Origin: Diphasiastrum complanatum | Lineage: Eukaryota > Streptophyta > Lycopodiopsida > Lycopodiales > Lycopodiaceae | DNA: 59,199 bases | Reading direction: 5' to 3' | Assembly (NCBI GenBank): GCA_029204225.1 | Contig: MU833237.1 | Location: forward strand, 1 to 59,199 | In this document: in pieces, positions 19,062 through 30,879 of the stretch | Layout: each line of letters begins with the position of its first letter | Position numbering within the stretch: position 1 is the first letter of the stretch | Notes under the pieces: generated by a model | What the model saw: the letters and a program-made list of their open reading frames with translations, nothing else | The model's database searches: none | What the model was told of the DNA's origin: nothing | Position numbers and translations under genes: made by a program

Positions 19062-20660
19062 ACATCAAGATATCCCATCTGAGAAAGGAACATCAAGAGA
19101 AGCCGGAGCATCCCGAGAAGCAATGGTAGCTGCAAGTGAGCATGCCTGATCAGCCAGGATAGGGGTATGATAAAAAACATCAATGGGCTCCCAAGTAGCC
19201 TCCTCAATAGGACGACCATCCCACTGGACCAAAAACTGAACCTGCCGATGGCGACGACTATGCAATAAGCGCACCTGTAAAATAGCAGCTGGCAGGAATG
19301 GAAAAAGCTCTGGATCTGTAGGAAATGAGGAATCTCGAGGAGCATCATCCTCAATAGCAGCACGTAATAAACTGACATGAAAGATATCACAAGCCCGAGT
19401 AGCAGCAGGTAACTCAAGACGATATGTAACTGGACTGAGGCGCTCAAGAATCTGAAAAGGCCCATAATAGCGCGGCGCAAGCTTCTCAGTAGAAGCAAGA
19501 CCCTGTACAAAATGATGGCGAGCAAAGCGTAACCGGAGAACAACAGTATCTCCCTCTGCAAACTCAACATGGCGCCGATGACGATCAACAATGGTCCTGT
19601 ACCGCTGCTGAATATGTTGTAAATGAGTAGCAGCTCTAGTAATAATCTCCCGAGCACTCGAAAGATAAGATGAAATAGTAACAGGTGCATCATCTGGAGG
19701 AGCAGGTATACCGGGTAGAACTGGTGAGTATCCATGAGCAAGCAGGAAAGGAGAATCACCTGTGCTGGAACTAACAAAACTGTTATAACTATACTCAGCC
19801 AAACATAAATGTTGATCCCAATCACGACCAAAAGGAGAAACATAATGTCGTAAATAATCCTCCAATACCGGGTTAATAACCTCAGACTGACCATCCGCAG
19901 AAGAATGATAAGCAGTGCCCATAAGTATCCTAACATCCAAGATACGCATAAGCTCTGTCCAAAAACTTGATGTAAACTTGGTATCCCGATCAGTAAGTAT
20001 AGATCGTGGGAGACCATGTAAGCGAAAAATCTCAGAAATAAATATACGACCACACTACTCTGCTGTAATAGTACGTCTAACTGGTATGAAATGAGCTTGT
20101 TTAGAAAACCTATCAACTACCACCAAACAAGAATCATGACCACGCTGAGTACGGGGAAGACCTAAAATGAAGTCCATAGATATATCAGTCCACTGGCGGG
20201 AAGGAATAGGCCAACTTTGAAGGAGACCGCCAGGTTTTTCACGGGAATACTTGTTACGAAGGCAAAAATCACAAGTATGAATAAGGTGGGAAAGCTCACG
20301 CTTCATGGAAGGCCAATAAAAATGTTCTTTCAAACGGAACAAGGACTTCAGAAAACCAAAATGGCCACCAACAGGAGAGGAATGGGCATCAAGAAGGAGT
20401 TGTGAACGTATGTCGAGAGTGTTGGGAATACATAACGAACCATAGTGAAACAAACGATGATTAACAATGGAATAAACCTGGTGAGGGTGAGAGGAAGGAC
20501 GAGAGGCAGACGACATAACATCACGAAAGTCTGGACATGTGGCATAAGCCTGAGGAAGATCATCATACCAAGAGAGGGGAGACGTAACAAGACTGTAAGT
20601 AAGAACAGGTAAACGAGACAAAGCATCAACAGCAGCGTTACTTTTACCAAGCTTATAATG
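19062..20660 (-). pseudogene. Element B integrase and chromodomain, one stop
   Basis: Reads from the RNase H tail (VDALSRLPV) through the zinc module (DAHSSPVGGHFG ... TCDFCLRNK), the core (WTDISMDFILGLP; DRDTKFT; ADGQSEV) and the C-terminal domain (KLAPRYYGPFQIL, VTYRLELP, FHVSLLRAAI) to a chromodomain-like end (QFLVQWDGRPIEEATWEP). D, D and E of the catalytic triad are present. A TAG at 20055-20057 replaces Gln/Glu in the E-x-C region and is the only break in over 500 codons. The frame ends at a TGA near 19062. Confidence 0.92.
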
Positions 20661-22983
20661 AATTTAAAAATGAAAGGACTGTAAAAACTGAAGCCAACGG
20701 TACTGACGATCACTAAGATCCTTTTGTGTATACAAATAACGAAGTGACTGGTGATCAGTAAAAACATCAAACGGAACAAGATACAGATAATGACGCCACT
20801 TCTTTAAAGCAAAAATGATAGCAAGCAACTCTTTTTCATGAGTGGAATAGCGCTGCTCATACGAACGAAGACGACGGGATTCATATGCAATAACACACTG
20901 ACGCTGACGTAACAAAGCACCTAATCCTGTGGAACTAGCATCAGTCTCAACAGCAAAACGCTGGGAAAAATCTGGAAGACATAAAACAGGGGCAGTGGTA
21001 AGCTTAACCTTCAAAGTATCAAAAGCTGACTGACATGCGGGAGTCCAAGCAAACGAAGTTTCCTTTTTCAACAGAGCATGCAAAGGAGATGCAAGAGTGG
21101 CAAAATGAGCAACTGGTTTACGAAGATGGATAGCAAGACCAAGAAAAATACGAACATCATGAACATCAGCAAGCACAGGCCATGAAAGAATAGAACGGAC
21201 CTTACGAGGGTCGAGACGAACAGTACCATCAGTAACAAAGAAGCCCAAAAACTCGATTTGTACAACAGCAAAAGAACATTTAGAACGTTTAGCATACAGA
21301 TGATGAGTAACTAACAAAACAAAAACAGAACGAACATGAAGAGAGAGAGTGGTGCTATAAATGAGGATATCGTCAAAATAAACAATGACACAGTTTCCAA
21401 GCAGAGGATGAAAAATGTTATTCATGACATTCTGAAAAGTGGGCGGGCCATTGGTAACACCAAAAGGAAGGACACGAAACTCATACAAACCAAGGTGGGT
21501 ACGGAAAGCTGTCTTGTGCTCAGCAGGAGGATGCATACGAATCTGGTGATAATCGGAACGGAGGTAAAGTTTAGAAAAGATCTTGGCTTGGCCTAACTGG
21601 TCAAACAGGTCATCCATATGAGGGATAGGGTACTGATTACGGATAGTAAGTTTATTTAAAGCACGATAATCAATACATAGACGTTTAGTACCATCCTTCT
21701 TATCAACAAGTAAAACAGGAGCACCAAAAGGACTGTGGCTAGGAACAATAAGGCCTTGACGTAATAAATCAGACACCTGACGCTGGACTTCCTCGCGCTC
21801 AACAATAGACATACGAAAAGGAGGACGAGAAGGAGGTGATGCAGAGGAAACAAGGTCTATATGGTGGTTGACATCTCGTAAAGGTGGTAACTGAGTCCGC
21901 TCTCTAAAAACATGCTCAAATTCACGCAACAGTTCAGAAAGTACCTGTGGCAAAGGTGGTGCATCCGCAATAGGCTGAACTGGCTGAACAGAAAGAATAG
22001 CTGCACAGTGGGCCTTTGGGAGGCTCCGTATGAACTGCTTCCCGGAAATAAGCTGATAGTCCTGCCGAGAATCAATACCGGAAAATATATGCTGAGTACC
22101 ATCATGAGAGAATGTCAATGTCTGTTGCTGGAGGTCTATTGTAACCGCACCAAGGGATGCAAACCAATCAGCACCGAGGATAAGATCGTACCGTGTAAGT
22201 GGAATAATATGAAAATCTGCCTGACCAAGGAAGTCTCCAATCCGATATGAAAGCTGCTGATACATCTGCGTGCTAGGAAAAGAGTGTGCGCTGGCAACCT
22301 CAACATGCAGGGGATGAGGCGTAGTGACTGGCATAGCACGAATGCGTGTAGTAATATGACTGCTGAGAAACGAGTGAGTGCTACCCGTGTCAACAAGGGC
22401 AATAAACTCACGACCACTGATACGTACGCGAAGACGGATATGGCGTGGACCCGGCTTACCGGCCCAAGTAACATAAGCAAGCTGAGCATGGCATACAGCT
22501 AGATCAGGGGGATCGGGAACAGGCTCAGTGGGTGTGGCAAACTGATCAACAGGTGGGTCATCATCAAGAATATGAAGGCATATGGCAGAATCAGGACTAT
22601 CATCAGGTGTGTCAACATCATGGAAATAGACGGCAGTAGCAGTGGCAGGCTGTCGGCAATCACGGGCGATATGATCAGGACTCTTACAGTTGAAACATAA
22701 GCGCTTTTCACGAATCTCAGATATCTCAGGCTGTGAGTAGCGACGAACAAAAACAGGACGAGGAGAAAAAGGAGGACGTGGTGCAGAAGGAAGAGTGGAC
22801 GAAGGTGAACTGACAGATGTGGGACTAGCAAAGGATGGAGAGGAAAAAATAGGACGCGAAGGACGAGAAACAGAGGAAGAGATGGGAGAGTACTTGTGCT
22901 GCAGTGCGGTAGCAAGGGAGATGGCGTGAGAAAGAGTGAGTGGAAAAGAAGAAGAAACATCATACCTGAGTGCGCCTCGTAGA
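20661..22983 (-). pseudogene. Element B gag-protease-RT-RNase H frame, one stop
   Basis: A single open frame from the gag sequence at the C insertion point to TAA 20661-20663. Gag C-terminus: LRGALRYDVSS, a Ser/Pro-rich region, CCHC knuckle CFNCKSPDHIARDC. Protease: [16 protein letters not shown] and [52 protein letters not shown], catalytic YFDDILIYS. RNase H: AVETDASSTGLGALL, YSTHEKELLAII, TDHQSLRYL. Gag and pol are in one frame in this family, with no frameshift between. The stop replaces a residue just before the end of RNase H. Confidence 0.92.
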
Positions 22984-23401
22984 AGTTATGGACTCAGCTC
23001 ATTACATTCGCCGCGTCCATTTACATTTACAGTTACTTTACTTTATGCATAAGCAGGCCTTGGGCCCTTTTATATTCATTAGTGACATTCAGACTATATG
23101 GTTGGCCTTTGGCCTTATTATTCATTATTAGGCCATTTGGACATATTACTGGAGAGTGGGGGCCTTCTTGGAGGGCGCACTATTATCCCTCCCAGTTGGG
23201 CCCTAGCCACTGGAAGCTTCCTTTTAGGGCTTCCTCTTGGCTATAAGTAGGGAAACTGTGTCATTTGTCATTCAGCTGATGATATTGATCTCTCTCTTTA
23301 GCCTTCTTAATCTCTCTCTTTCCTGCTTTCTAGGGTTAAGTCTTGCTTATGTGATGCTTTCATAGCTTAATTCTAGATCAGCTGTGGCTCTATTCGTAAC
23401 T
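22984..23401 (+). repeat. 5' LTR of element C (418 bp)
   Basis: Starts AGTTATGGACTC and ends TTCGTAACT, with short inverted ends AGTTA/TAACT in place of TG/CA. The PBS follows with no gap. Confidence 0.95.
23242..23247 (+). promoter_or_regulatory. TATA box in LTR of element C
   Basis: CTATAAGTAGGG, also present in the 3' LTR and, as GTATAAGTAGGG, in element D LTRs at 33068. Conservation between two families supports a real promoter element. Confidence 0.6.
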
Positions 23402-23413
23402 TGGTATCAGAGC
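23402..23413 (+). other. Primer-binding site of element C
   Basis: TGGTATCAGAGC, complementary to the initiator Met tRNA 3' end, directly after the LTR. Confidence 0.93.
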
Positions 23414-24077
23414 ACTTTTCTGAGCACAATCTGGAATTTTTTCTTTGCTGCCTTGCCTTGCTCCTCCATCGCTGATCCTACAGCTCCATTACCGTTTTGA
23501 CAGCCCTGTTCCATCACTGCTCCTTCCACTCCTTCCTGCCCAGCGTTCCCTCAGTTTTGTCCCCTCTTTTCTTTGCTGCCCAGCGCTCCTCTTCCTTTCC
23601 ATCGCTGTCCCTGCCTTCCGACCTATCACTTTCGTCTGATATTTTTCCAGTTTGCAGCCATCTTCCACAGTTAGTTCCCTGACTGTCCAGCGCCCATCCT
23701 CATCCAAAAACTACCCAATTCCGACATCATTTGCTATTCCAAACAGCTAAAATTCTTCAACCTGTAAATCGCTGCCTCAGCACTCCCAACTTGTCACTTT
23801 TGCCTTTTTTTTTTCTCCAATTCCAGCCATCTTTTACAGCTTATCAAAAGGCTGTCGCGCGCTCATTCTCACCACATTTTCAGGAATTCTGACACCGTTT
23901 ACTCTTTCAAATTCACATTGTATCCCTGGCTGTCCAGCGCATTTTTACAGCTTCTCCATTGTTCATTGCTGTTTGTTTTTTTTTTCAGTTGTGATAATAT
24001 TGGTTGTAATAGGCTAATTTGGGATGACGACAAGAGTCCGCTCCCTCAAGTTTTCGTCTATTCCTTCCACTATCATT
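23414..24077 (+). other. Leader of element C
   Basis: No gene. Contains several diverged copies of the (T)GTCCAGCGC / GCCCAGCGC motif (near 23540, 23580, 23690, 23935), the same word that forms the nine-unit array in element D. Confidence 0.7.
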
Positions 24078-25082
24078 ATGGCACATTCACCTACCCCGAG
24101 TGAGACTACTCAGGAAACCTTATCCGATCAGTTTCGTCGCATGGATGAGACCCTTTCTGGCCTTGTTCTTCGCTTCGATTCAGTTATGATCGGCTTTGCT
24201 ACTATGCAGTCACAGATTGATTCTTTACAGCCTCATGGTCCTGGTAAAGCTCCTGTTTTTCCTACATTTGGGACTCCCCCTCCATTTGGATTTCCATCTT
24301 CTTCTGCTAGTCAGCCTGGTGGTGGACCGTTCATTCCATCTAACCCACCTCCTGGTTTCTTTCCTCGTCCCCCCCTTCCTGAGCCACACTTTGCTCGAGA
24401 CTTTCGTGATAGGGTACAGCTTGCTACCTATTCCGGTTCCTCCGACGGGAACTTATTAGAGAATTGGTTTGCTAAGCTTGACACATATTTTCAGATTTAC
24501 CCCAAGACTGATCCTCAGAAGATCCAGTTGGCTGCTTTACATTTAGATGGACGTGCCGCCACGTGGTGGCGAGTTTATAGAGTTGATCCTGATCGGGAAG
24601 GGCTCCATGTATGGCATACTTTTCGCCGTGACCTCCGCCATGCTATGATTGATCCTCAGTGGCTTGACCGCCAACGTGATACATTCCCTAGTCTCACTCA
24701 GACCAGTGATCTTGCTTCTTATACAGATCAGTTTATGGAGCTTTCTTATCTTTTCACAGATCTACAGCCCACTGAGCTTATTTCTCGTTACATTGCTGGG
24801 CTTCGTGGTGCTTTACGTTATGATGTTTCTTCCTTCCGTCCTACCACACTTGTTGAGGCGATGTCTCTTGCCAGTACTTTACAGCATAAGTACTCTGACA
24901 CCCTTCCTTCCCGCTTCTCCCGACCCCGTCCTTCTGCTTCATCTTTTCCCGCTACGTTCACCCCTACACCGGCCCCTTCTGTTCCAGCTCTCTCCATTGC
25001 CCCTTCGCCTCCTCGTCCTCCGACTCCTCGACCTGCTTTTGTCCGACGTTACACGTCTGCAGAGTTCGCTGATCTTCAGTAG
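24078..25082 (+). pseudogene. Element C gag
   Basis: The start at 24078 is chosen because gag of element D begins at the matching site, while the in-frame ATG at 24024 is GTG in D. Capsid motifs include FPRPPLPEPHFARDF, YSGSSDGNLLENWF, ALHLDGRAATWWRVYR, DLASYTDQFMELSYLF and ELISRYIAGLRGALR, followed by a Ser/Pro-rich stretch. TAG at 25080-25082 cuts the frame just before the zinc knuckle ([17 protein letters not shown]), which continues in frame. Element B has a sense codon there, so the TAG is a lesion and not a programmed signal. Confidence 0.92.
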
Positions 25083-26700
25083 AAGCGTCTTTGCTTTCGT
25101 TGTAAGAGTCCTGACCATCTTGCCCGTGATTGCCGCCAGCCTCTCCCTACTACTACTGCTGTTTTTTACCATGAGGGCACTACTCCAGATGATTCTGATA
25201 TCTACATTCATATTTCTGATGAGCCTGACTTATCCTCTGAGCCTTCCCCTGATTTACTTCCTGCTACTTGCCATGCTCAGCTTGCCTATGCTACTTGGAC
25301 AGGGCGTCCTGGTCCTCGCTCCATTCGGTTACGTGTGCGTATTAAAGGTCGAGAATATATTGCTTTAGTTGATACTGGTAGCACTCATTCTTTTATTAGC
25401 AGTTATATCACTAGTCGGATCCGTGCTTCACCTGTTCCTGCTTCCCAGCCTCTCACAGTTGAGGTTGCCAGTTCTCATTCTTTTCCTAGTTCTCAAATGT
25501 TTCAGCGTTTACCATACCGCATTGGAGATTTCTCTGGACAGGCAGATCTTTACATTATCCCTATGGAGCGTTATGATCTTATCCTTGGTGCTGATTGGTT
25601 TGCATCTCTTGGAGCCGTTACACTGGACTTGACACAGCAGACATTGACATTTGTACATGATGCAGTTACACACTCGCTTGTGGGCATTGATTCTCAGGGA
25701 GACTTCCAGTTGATTAGTGGGAAGCAGTTTATTCGCAGCCTGCCGAAGTCTCATTGTGCTGCCTTATTATGTGTTCAGCGGGCAGTACCAGTTCCTCCAG
25801 TTTCTACACTAGCAGCTGTTCCTCAGGTGATTTCTGACTTATTACATCAGTATGCTTTTGTCTTTTCAGAACCTACGACGCTACCACCATTATGTGACGT
25901 GAACCATCATATTGATTTGCGTCCTGGTTCTGCTCCTCCCTCCCGTCCCCCTTATCGTATGTCTCGATCTGAGCGTGATGAGCTTGAGCTCCATATTACT
26001 GCCTTGTTAGATCAGGGTCTCATTGTTCCTAGTCACAGCCCTTTTGGTGCTCCTGTTCTCCTTATTAATAAGAAAAATGGTACCAAACGCCTTTGTATTG
26101 ATTACCCTGCTTTAAATAAGTTGACTATTCGTAATCAGTACCCTATTCCACACATGGATGACCTCTTTGACCAGCTCGGTACCTCTAAAATCTTTTCCAA
26201 GATAGACCTTCGTCTGGATATTACCAAATCAGGATGCACCCTTCTGATGAACATAAGACTGCTTTCCGTACTCATCTTGGTTTATATGAATTTCGTGTGC
26301 TTCCTTTTGGTGTTACTAATGGCCCTCCTACGTTCCAGAATGTGATGAATAACGCCTTACGTCCGCTTCTTGGTCATTGTGTCTTGGTTTATTTTGATGA
26401 TATTCTTATTTTTAGTCAGTCTCTTGCTGAGCATGTTGCCCATCTTTCCTCAGTCTTTCAGTTACTTGTACACCACCAGTTATTTGCTAAGTTGTCTAAA
26501 TGTTCTTTTGCTGTTTCTGAGATCGAGTTTCTTGGTTTTCTTATTTGTAATGGTCACATTCGTCTGGACCCTCATAAGGTTCAGGCCATCCAGGATTGGC
26601 CTATACCTACTGATATTCATCATGTTCGTATGTTTCTTGGGTTAGCCACTCACCTTCGTCGTCCAGTTCCTCATTTTGCCACTATCGCAGCTCCTCCATG
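25083..26700 (+). pseudogene. Element C zinc knuckle, protease and RT, frameshifted
   Basis: After the TAG the same frame gives the CCHC knuckle, an acidic linker, protease ([28 protein letters not shown]) and RT up to DLR at 26213. A one-base deletion there destroys the [10 protein letters not shown] motif. RT continues in another frame from 26216 ([38 protein letters not shown]) to about 26695, where a second shift occurs near AAPLHALLKK. Elsewhere one Ala or Pro replacement is seen in [11 protein letters not shown]. Confidence 0.93.
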
Positions 26701-27545
26701 CACTTTTGAAGAAGTCTAGTACTTTTTTGTGGACTCCTGATTGTCAGACAGCGTTTGATACTCTTTGTCGTGCTGTTGTTGATGCTGCCGTTATGTGTTT
26801 ACCACAGTTTGATCAGAAGTTTCTTGTTGAGACTGATGCTAGTAATGTTGGTTTGGGTGCTTTACTTCGCCAGTCACAATGTATTATTGCTTATGAGTCG
26901 CGTCGTCTTCGCTCTTATGAGCAACGTTATTCTGTGCATGAGAAAGAGCTTCTTGCTATTATCTATGCTCTTAAGAAGTGGCGTCATTATCTGTATCGAG
27001 TCCCATTTGACATTATTACTGATCACCAGTCTTTACGTTATCTGTTTTCTCAACGTGACCTTAGTGATCGTCAATTTCGTTGGTTGCAATTTTTACAGTC
27101 TTTTAATTTCTCCATATTGTATCGTCCTGGTCGTGCTAACACTGCTGCTGATGCATTATCTCGTCTTCCAGCTTTGTTAAATACACTCGTTTCTACTGTT
27201 CCTCCATGGTTTGATACATGTTCTGATTTTCGTGATGTTTATAGTTCTGCCCCACCTGTTTCGTCCAGTCCTCATCAGGTTTACTCCATTATTGACAATC
27301 GTCTTTATCATTATGATTCTCTTTGTATCCCTAGTTCTTTGGATATCCGTTCCCAGTTGGTGTCGGATGCTCATTCCTCTCCTGTTGGGGGTCACTTTGG
27401 TTTTCAGAAGTCTTATGCTCGTCTCAAAGACCATTTCTATTGGCCCTCTCTTCGATCTGAGCTTGCTGTACTTATTCGTACCTGCCCTTTCTGTCTTCGT
27501 AATAAGTACTCCTGTTCTAAATCTGCTGGTTTGCTCCAGAGTTAG
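26700..27545 (+). pseudogene. Element C RNase H and integrase zinc module
   Basis: RNase H core (LVETDASNVGLGALL, YSVHEKELLAIIYALKKWR, ITDHQSLRYL, ADALSRLP) followed by the integrase HHCC module (SDAHSSPVGGHFG ... RTCPFCLRNK). The frame ends at TAG 27543-27545, which replaces the Trp of LLQSWPIP found in element B. Confidence 0.93.
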
Positions 27546-28680
27546 CCTATTCCTCATCGCCAGTGGACTGATATATCTATGGACTTTATCCTTGGCCTTC
27601 CCCATACCCAGTGTGGTCACGATTCATGTATGGTGGTAGTTGACAGGTTCTCGAAACAGGCACATTTTATCCCAGTTCGCAGTACTATCACAACAGAGCA
27701 GTGTGCACGTTTGTTCCTATCAGAGATTTTCCGCCTGCATGGATTTCCTCGTACTATCCTTTCTGATCGGGATAGTAAGTTTACATCTATATTCTGGACA
27801 GAGCTTATGCGTATTTTGGATGTTCAGCTTTTTATGGGTTCTGCTTATCATTCTACTTCTGATGGGCAGTCTGAGGTCCTTAACAGGATCCTTGAGGATT
27901 ATTTGCACCATTTTGTTACTCCTTCAGGGAAGGATTGGGATCAGCATTTATGTTTAGCAGAGTATAGCTATAATAGCTCTGTTAGTACCAGCACAGGTGT
28001 CTCTCCATTTTTATTATCTCATGGCTATGCACCTCCTAGCATTCCTCTTCCTCCTGAGGATACACCTGTTACACTTGCATCTTTTCTATCAAGTGCTCGA
28101 GAGCTTATTACTCGGGCCAGTTCTCATTTACAGCATGTTCAGCAGCGTTATCAGACCTCAGTTGATCGTCACCGCCGCCATGTTGAGTTTCAGCTTGGAG
28201 ATATGGTTTATCTACGCTTACGGTTTGCACGTCATCATTTTGTCCAGGGCTACTGAGAAGCTTGCACCACGTTATTATGGGCCTTATCGCATTGTGGAGG
28301 TTCTTAGTCCAGTTACATATCGCTTACAGCTTCTTGCTTCCACACGCGCCTGTGATGTATTCCATGTCAGTTTATTACGTGCTGCTATTGAGGATGACGC
28401 TCCTTGTGATGCTGAGTTTCCTACTGCTCCAGAGTTATTTCCATTTTTACCTGCTGCTATATTACAGGTCCGTCTATACCATAGTCGACGCCGCCGGCAG
28501 ATTCAGTTTTTGGTCCAGTGGGATGGTCGTCCTATTGAGGAGACTACATGGGAGCCTATTGATGTGTTTTATCATACACCATTACTTGCGGATCAGGCTC
28601 GTGCTCTTGCTGCACTTGTTGATTCCTCTACATCAGATGTTCATCTAGCTGTTGATGCACCAGGGCTTGCTGCTACTTGA
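27546..28680 (+). pseudogene. Element C integrase core and chromodomain-like end
   Basis: Core: TDISMDFILGLPHTQ, LSDRDSKFTSIFW and SDGQSEVLNRI give D, D and E. An 8-base deletion at about 28250, relative to element B, shifts the frame after HHFVQG. The C-terminal domain then reads TEKLAPRYYGPYRI, FHVSLLRAAIEDD and the chromodomain-like QFLVQWDGRPIEETTWEP up to TGA 28678-28680. Confidence 0.93.
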
Positions 28681-28726
28681 TCCGGTTATCTTTTCGGCAG
28701 TTGGGTCTTTTTTTTGTGTCGGGGAG

Positions 28727-29144
28727 AGTTATGGACTCGGCTCATTACATTCGCCGCGTCCATTTACATTTACAGTTACTTTACTTTATGCATAAGCAGG
28801 CCTTGGGCCCTTTTTTATTCATTAGTGACATTCAGACTATATGGTTGGCCTTTGGCCTTATTATTCATCATTAGGCCATTTGGACATGTTACTGGAGAGT
28901 GGGGGCCGTCTTGGAGGGCGCACTATTATCCCTTACAGTTGGGCCCTAGCCACTGGAAGCTTCCTTTTAGGGCTTCCTCTTGGCTATAAGTAGGGAAACT
29001 GTGTCATTTGTCATTCAACTGATGATATTGATCTCTCTCTTTAGCCTCCTTAATCTCTCTCTTTCCTGCTTTCTAGGGTTAAGTCTTGCTTACGTGATGC
29101 TTTCATAGCTTAATTCTAGATCAGCTGTGGCTCTATTCGTAATT
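28727..29144 (+). repeat. 3' LTR of element C (418 bp)
   Basis: Preceded by a short purine run (GGGGAG). It starts AGTTATGGACTC and ends TTCGTAATT, with one change from the 5' LTR at the terminus. Confidence 0.95.
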
Positions 29145-29247
29145 GTAGACCAGCAACGTAGCGAGAGATGAGCTCCAATGTAAAAATATTTGGGAATAAA
29201 TAGGAAAGCTTTGTAAACCGTGTCGTATAAGCAGCCAAATCACCAGT
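29145..29247 (-). pseudogene. Element B gag fragment right of element C
   Basis: The minus strand reads TGDLAAYTTRF then LSYLFPNIF and ELISRYVAGL, matching SDLASYTDQFMELSYLF...ELISRYIAGL of element C gag. It joins the gag sequence left of 22983 when element C is removed. Confidence 0.92.
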
Positions 29248-29627
29248 ATAGGTTCTCCCACGAAGAGCCCAAGCAAGACCAATCAATAATCTGAAAAATG
29301 AGTGTACAAATGCCCCTATAAATACCCTACCAATGAACCCTAAAATAGGAATTCAAAAGTAAAGGGAGGCAAAATGTGGAGGGAAAATAGTGCACCCTCC
29401 TACGGGCCCCCACTCCACATATAACCATATAATAAGGGCCCAAGGCCAGTCAATGTCATAAAAAAGGACCCAGTGCGGGTCATAAGCATATAAAAAGGCT
29501 CTGGGGCCTATACATGACTAATATGAAATGCGTAACCAGAAATATACATAACCAACAATAAATGTAAAGAGGCCTGCGGAATATATGCAGAGTAGCCCAG
29601 TAGGCCTGTATCCTGTAGTCCGTAACT
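29248..29627 (-). repeat. 5' LTR of element B (380 bp), joined directly to gag
   Basis: Same length and same end point as the 3' LTR at 18609-18988 (both stop at GGGAGAACCTAT). The next bases (ACTGGTGATTTGGC) are gag coding sequence. The normal TGGTATCAGAGC site is absent. Confidence 0.88.
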
Positions 29628-29799
29628 AAAACGATGTCATAAATATATTGAGTAACACCAACAAAACAAGATTTTCCTTGAAGGCAACTTACGTTGCAAA
29701 CACTAGACAAAATCAAAATTTGAGTGGGACTCAAAAAATTGCCATCAGTTCCAAAATTTTCCAATATAAAACCAAGGCTAAAGCAATGCTAATCAAATT

Positions 29800-30770
29800 A
29801 GTTGCTAGACGACTATGTATGTGTGCAGACATGGTTGTGTGCTCACTCTTAAACATTTAATCAAAGCAAAGTTAATAACACTATGTGAGGACCCAGTGTC
29901 AACTAGAATGAATACATCTCTACCACACAGTTGTCCACGCATGACAATTAAAGTACAAGGAAATTGATACCCGTATTGCGCCGCTCTCAATAATTGTGGC
30001 AAAGGAACCTAACCCACCTTTCGAATCACCGACACATTCATCAATCGTGGAGCACCTTGAGGTTCTTCCTGCTCAAGCTCTTCAATTTTGATTGCCACCT
30101 ATGTCGCCCTAGATAGCCAAAGCAAAGATTTTCCTTGTTTGCCGGCTCCAAATCCTATGGCGATAGCGTCGAAAAGCGCTGGCCCTTGAGGATTAGACGT
30201 CCCCGTTGCCTTTCGAGGTACCCCACTCATTTTGGCACTTTGAACCTGCACTTGTACGGACTGAGCCTTCGATTTTTTAAGCTTTCTTTTTCCCCAAGGT
30301 TGAAACCCTCCTGCAGTAGGCATTTCAAGCTCCTTGGCCCTTTTCCTGTCTTCATAATATAGGGCCATTTGTGGAGGCTTGGAGTATGCTCTTCATCACG
30401 AAAGGCCAAAGGCTCTCACACATTCCTCCACAAAATGGAACACTTGTAGAAACATCAGAACCTCCTCTGGCATTCGCATCAAGGCTTGCCTATACTTGTC
30501 CGCATACTCCTGTACGGATGCATTTCCCTACTTGAGAGTAGTCCAAGACTGCATAGCCCGTGTTACAATCTCTACTTACTGCAAACCTCCAGGTGCCGGT
30601 TAACCACAAGAGACCAACGGTTCACGTTCCACCTTCCCCTAAACCTAATCCGGGTCCAGCCTCCGTGCCCTGGCCTGTGACCGTATCAAGCTGGATCCGA
30701 CCTCCATCCTAGACGGCGTCCCATACCACCGGCTAGGCTCTCAGCCATCTCCTGCCTCACACTAGCATAC
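29800..30770 (-). pseudogene. Ty3/gypsy fragment E: gag and protease start
   Basis: Right to left: a possible gag start (about 30770), capsid remnants (ASVQEYADKYRQALMRMPEE, about 30540-30460), a basic Lys/Pro-rich region (30368-30099) and a protease active site (DVFILVDTGSSHSVIN, about 29920-29880). Several stops and frame changes. It is a different family from A and B. No LTR or RT is attached. Confidence 0.75.
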
Positions 30771-30879
30771 ATCCTGGCCGTGCACACACTCTCCATCCAC
30801 CTCCTCCTAGGCAGATAGAATGGATGGCAAATGAGTCCTCCTCTCCTTCTATACCTTCAAGGAGAGAGACTCCAAGCCC

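Larger units (their letters stand above)
22984..29144 (+). mobile_element. Ty3/gypsy element C, complete, nested in element B gag
   Basis: Two 418-bp LTRs, PBS, leader, gag, pol and a short polypurine tract. The 5-bp target duplication GTAGA flanks it exactly (22979-22983 and 29145-29149). Removing the element and one GTAGA rejoins element B gag in frame (ISRYVAGL | RGALRYDV). LTRs differ at about 11 of 418 positions by eye, so the insertion is fairly recent. At least five coding lesions make it non-autonomous now. Confidence 0.97.
18609..29627 (-). mobile_element. Ty3/gypsy chromovirus B, interrupted by element C
   Basis: Minus-strand order: 5' LTR (29627-29248), gag fragment (29247-29145), the nested element C (29144-22984), rest of gag-pol (22983 to 19062), polypurine tract (AGCTAGGGAG, 18998-18989) and 3' LTR (18988-18609). 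The PBS, leader and gag N-terminus are missing: the 5' LTR runs directly into mid-gag. Pol has only two stops. No convincing target-site duplication was found around the outer ends. Confidence 0.9.

Noticed and set aside
18761-20116. 451-codon Leu-rich minus-strand ORF suggesting a membrane protein.
   Set aside because: It overlaps the element B integrase, whose frame carries all catalytic motifs. The hydrophobic reading is a shadow frame.
24024-24077. In-frame ATG 54 bases upstream of the chosen element C gag start.
   Set aside because: Element D has GTG at the matching site, and gag similarity begins at the downstream ATG.
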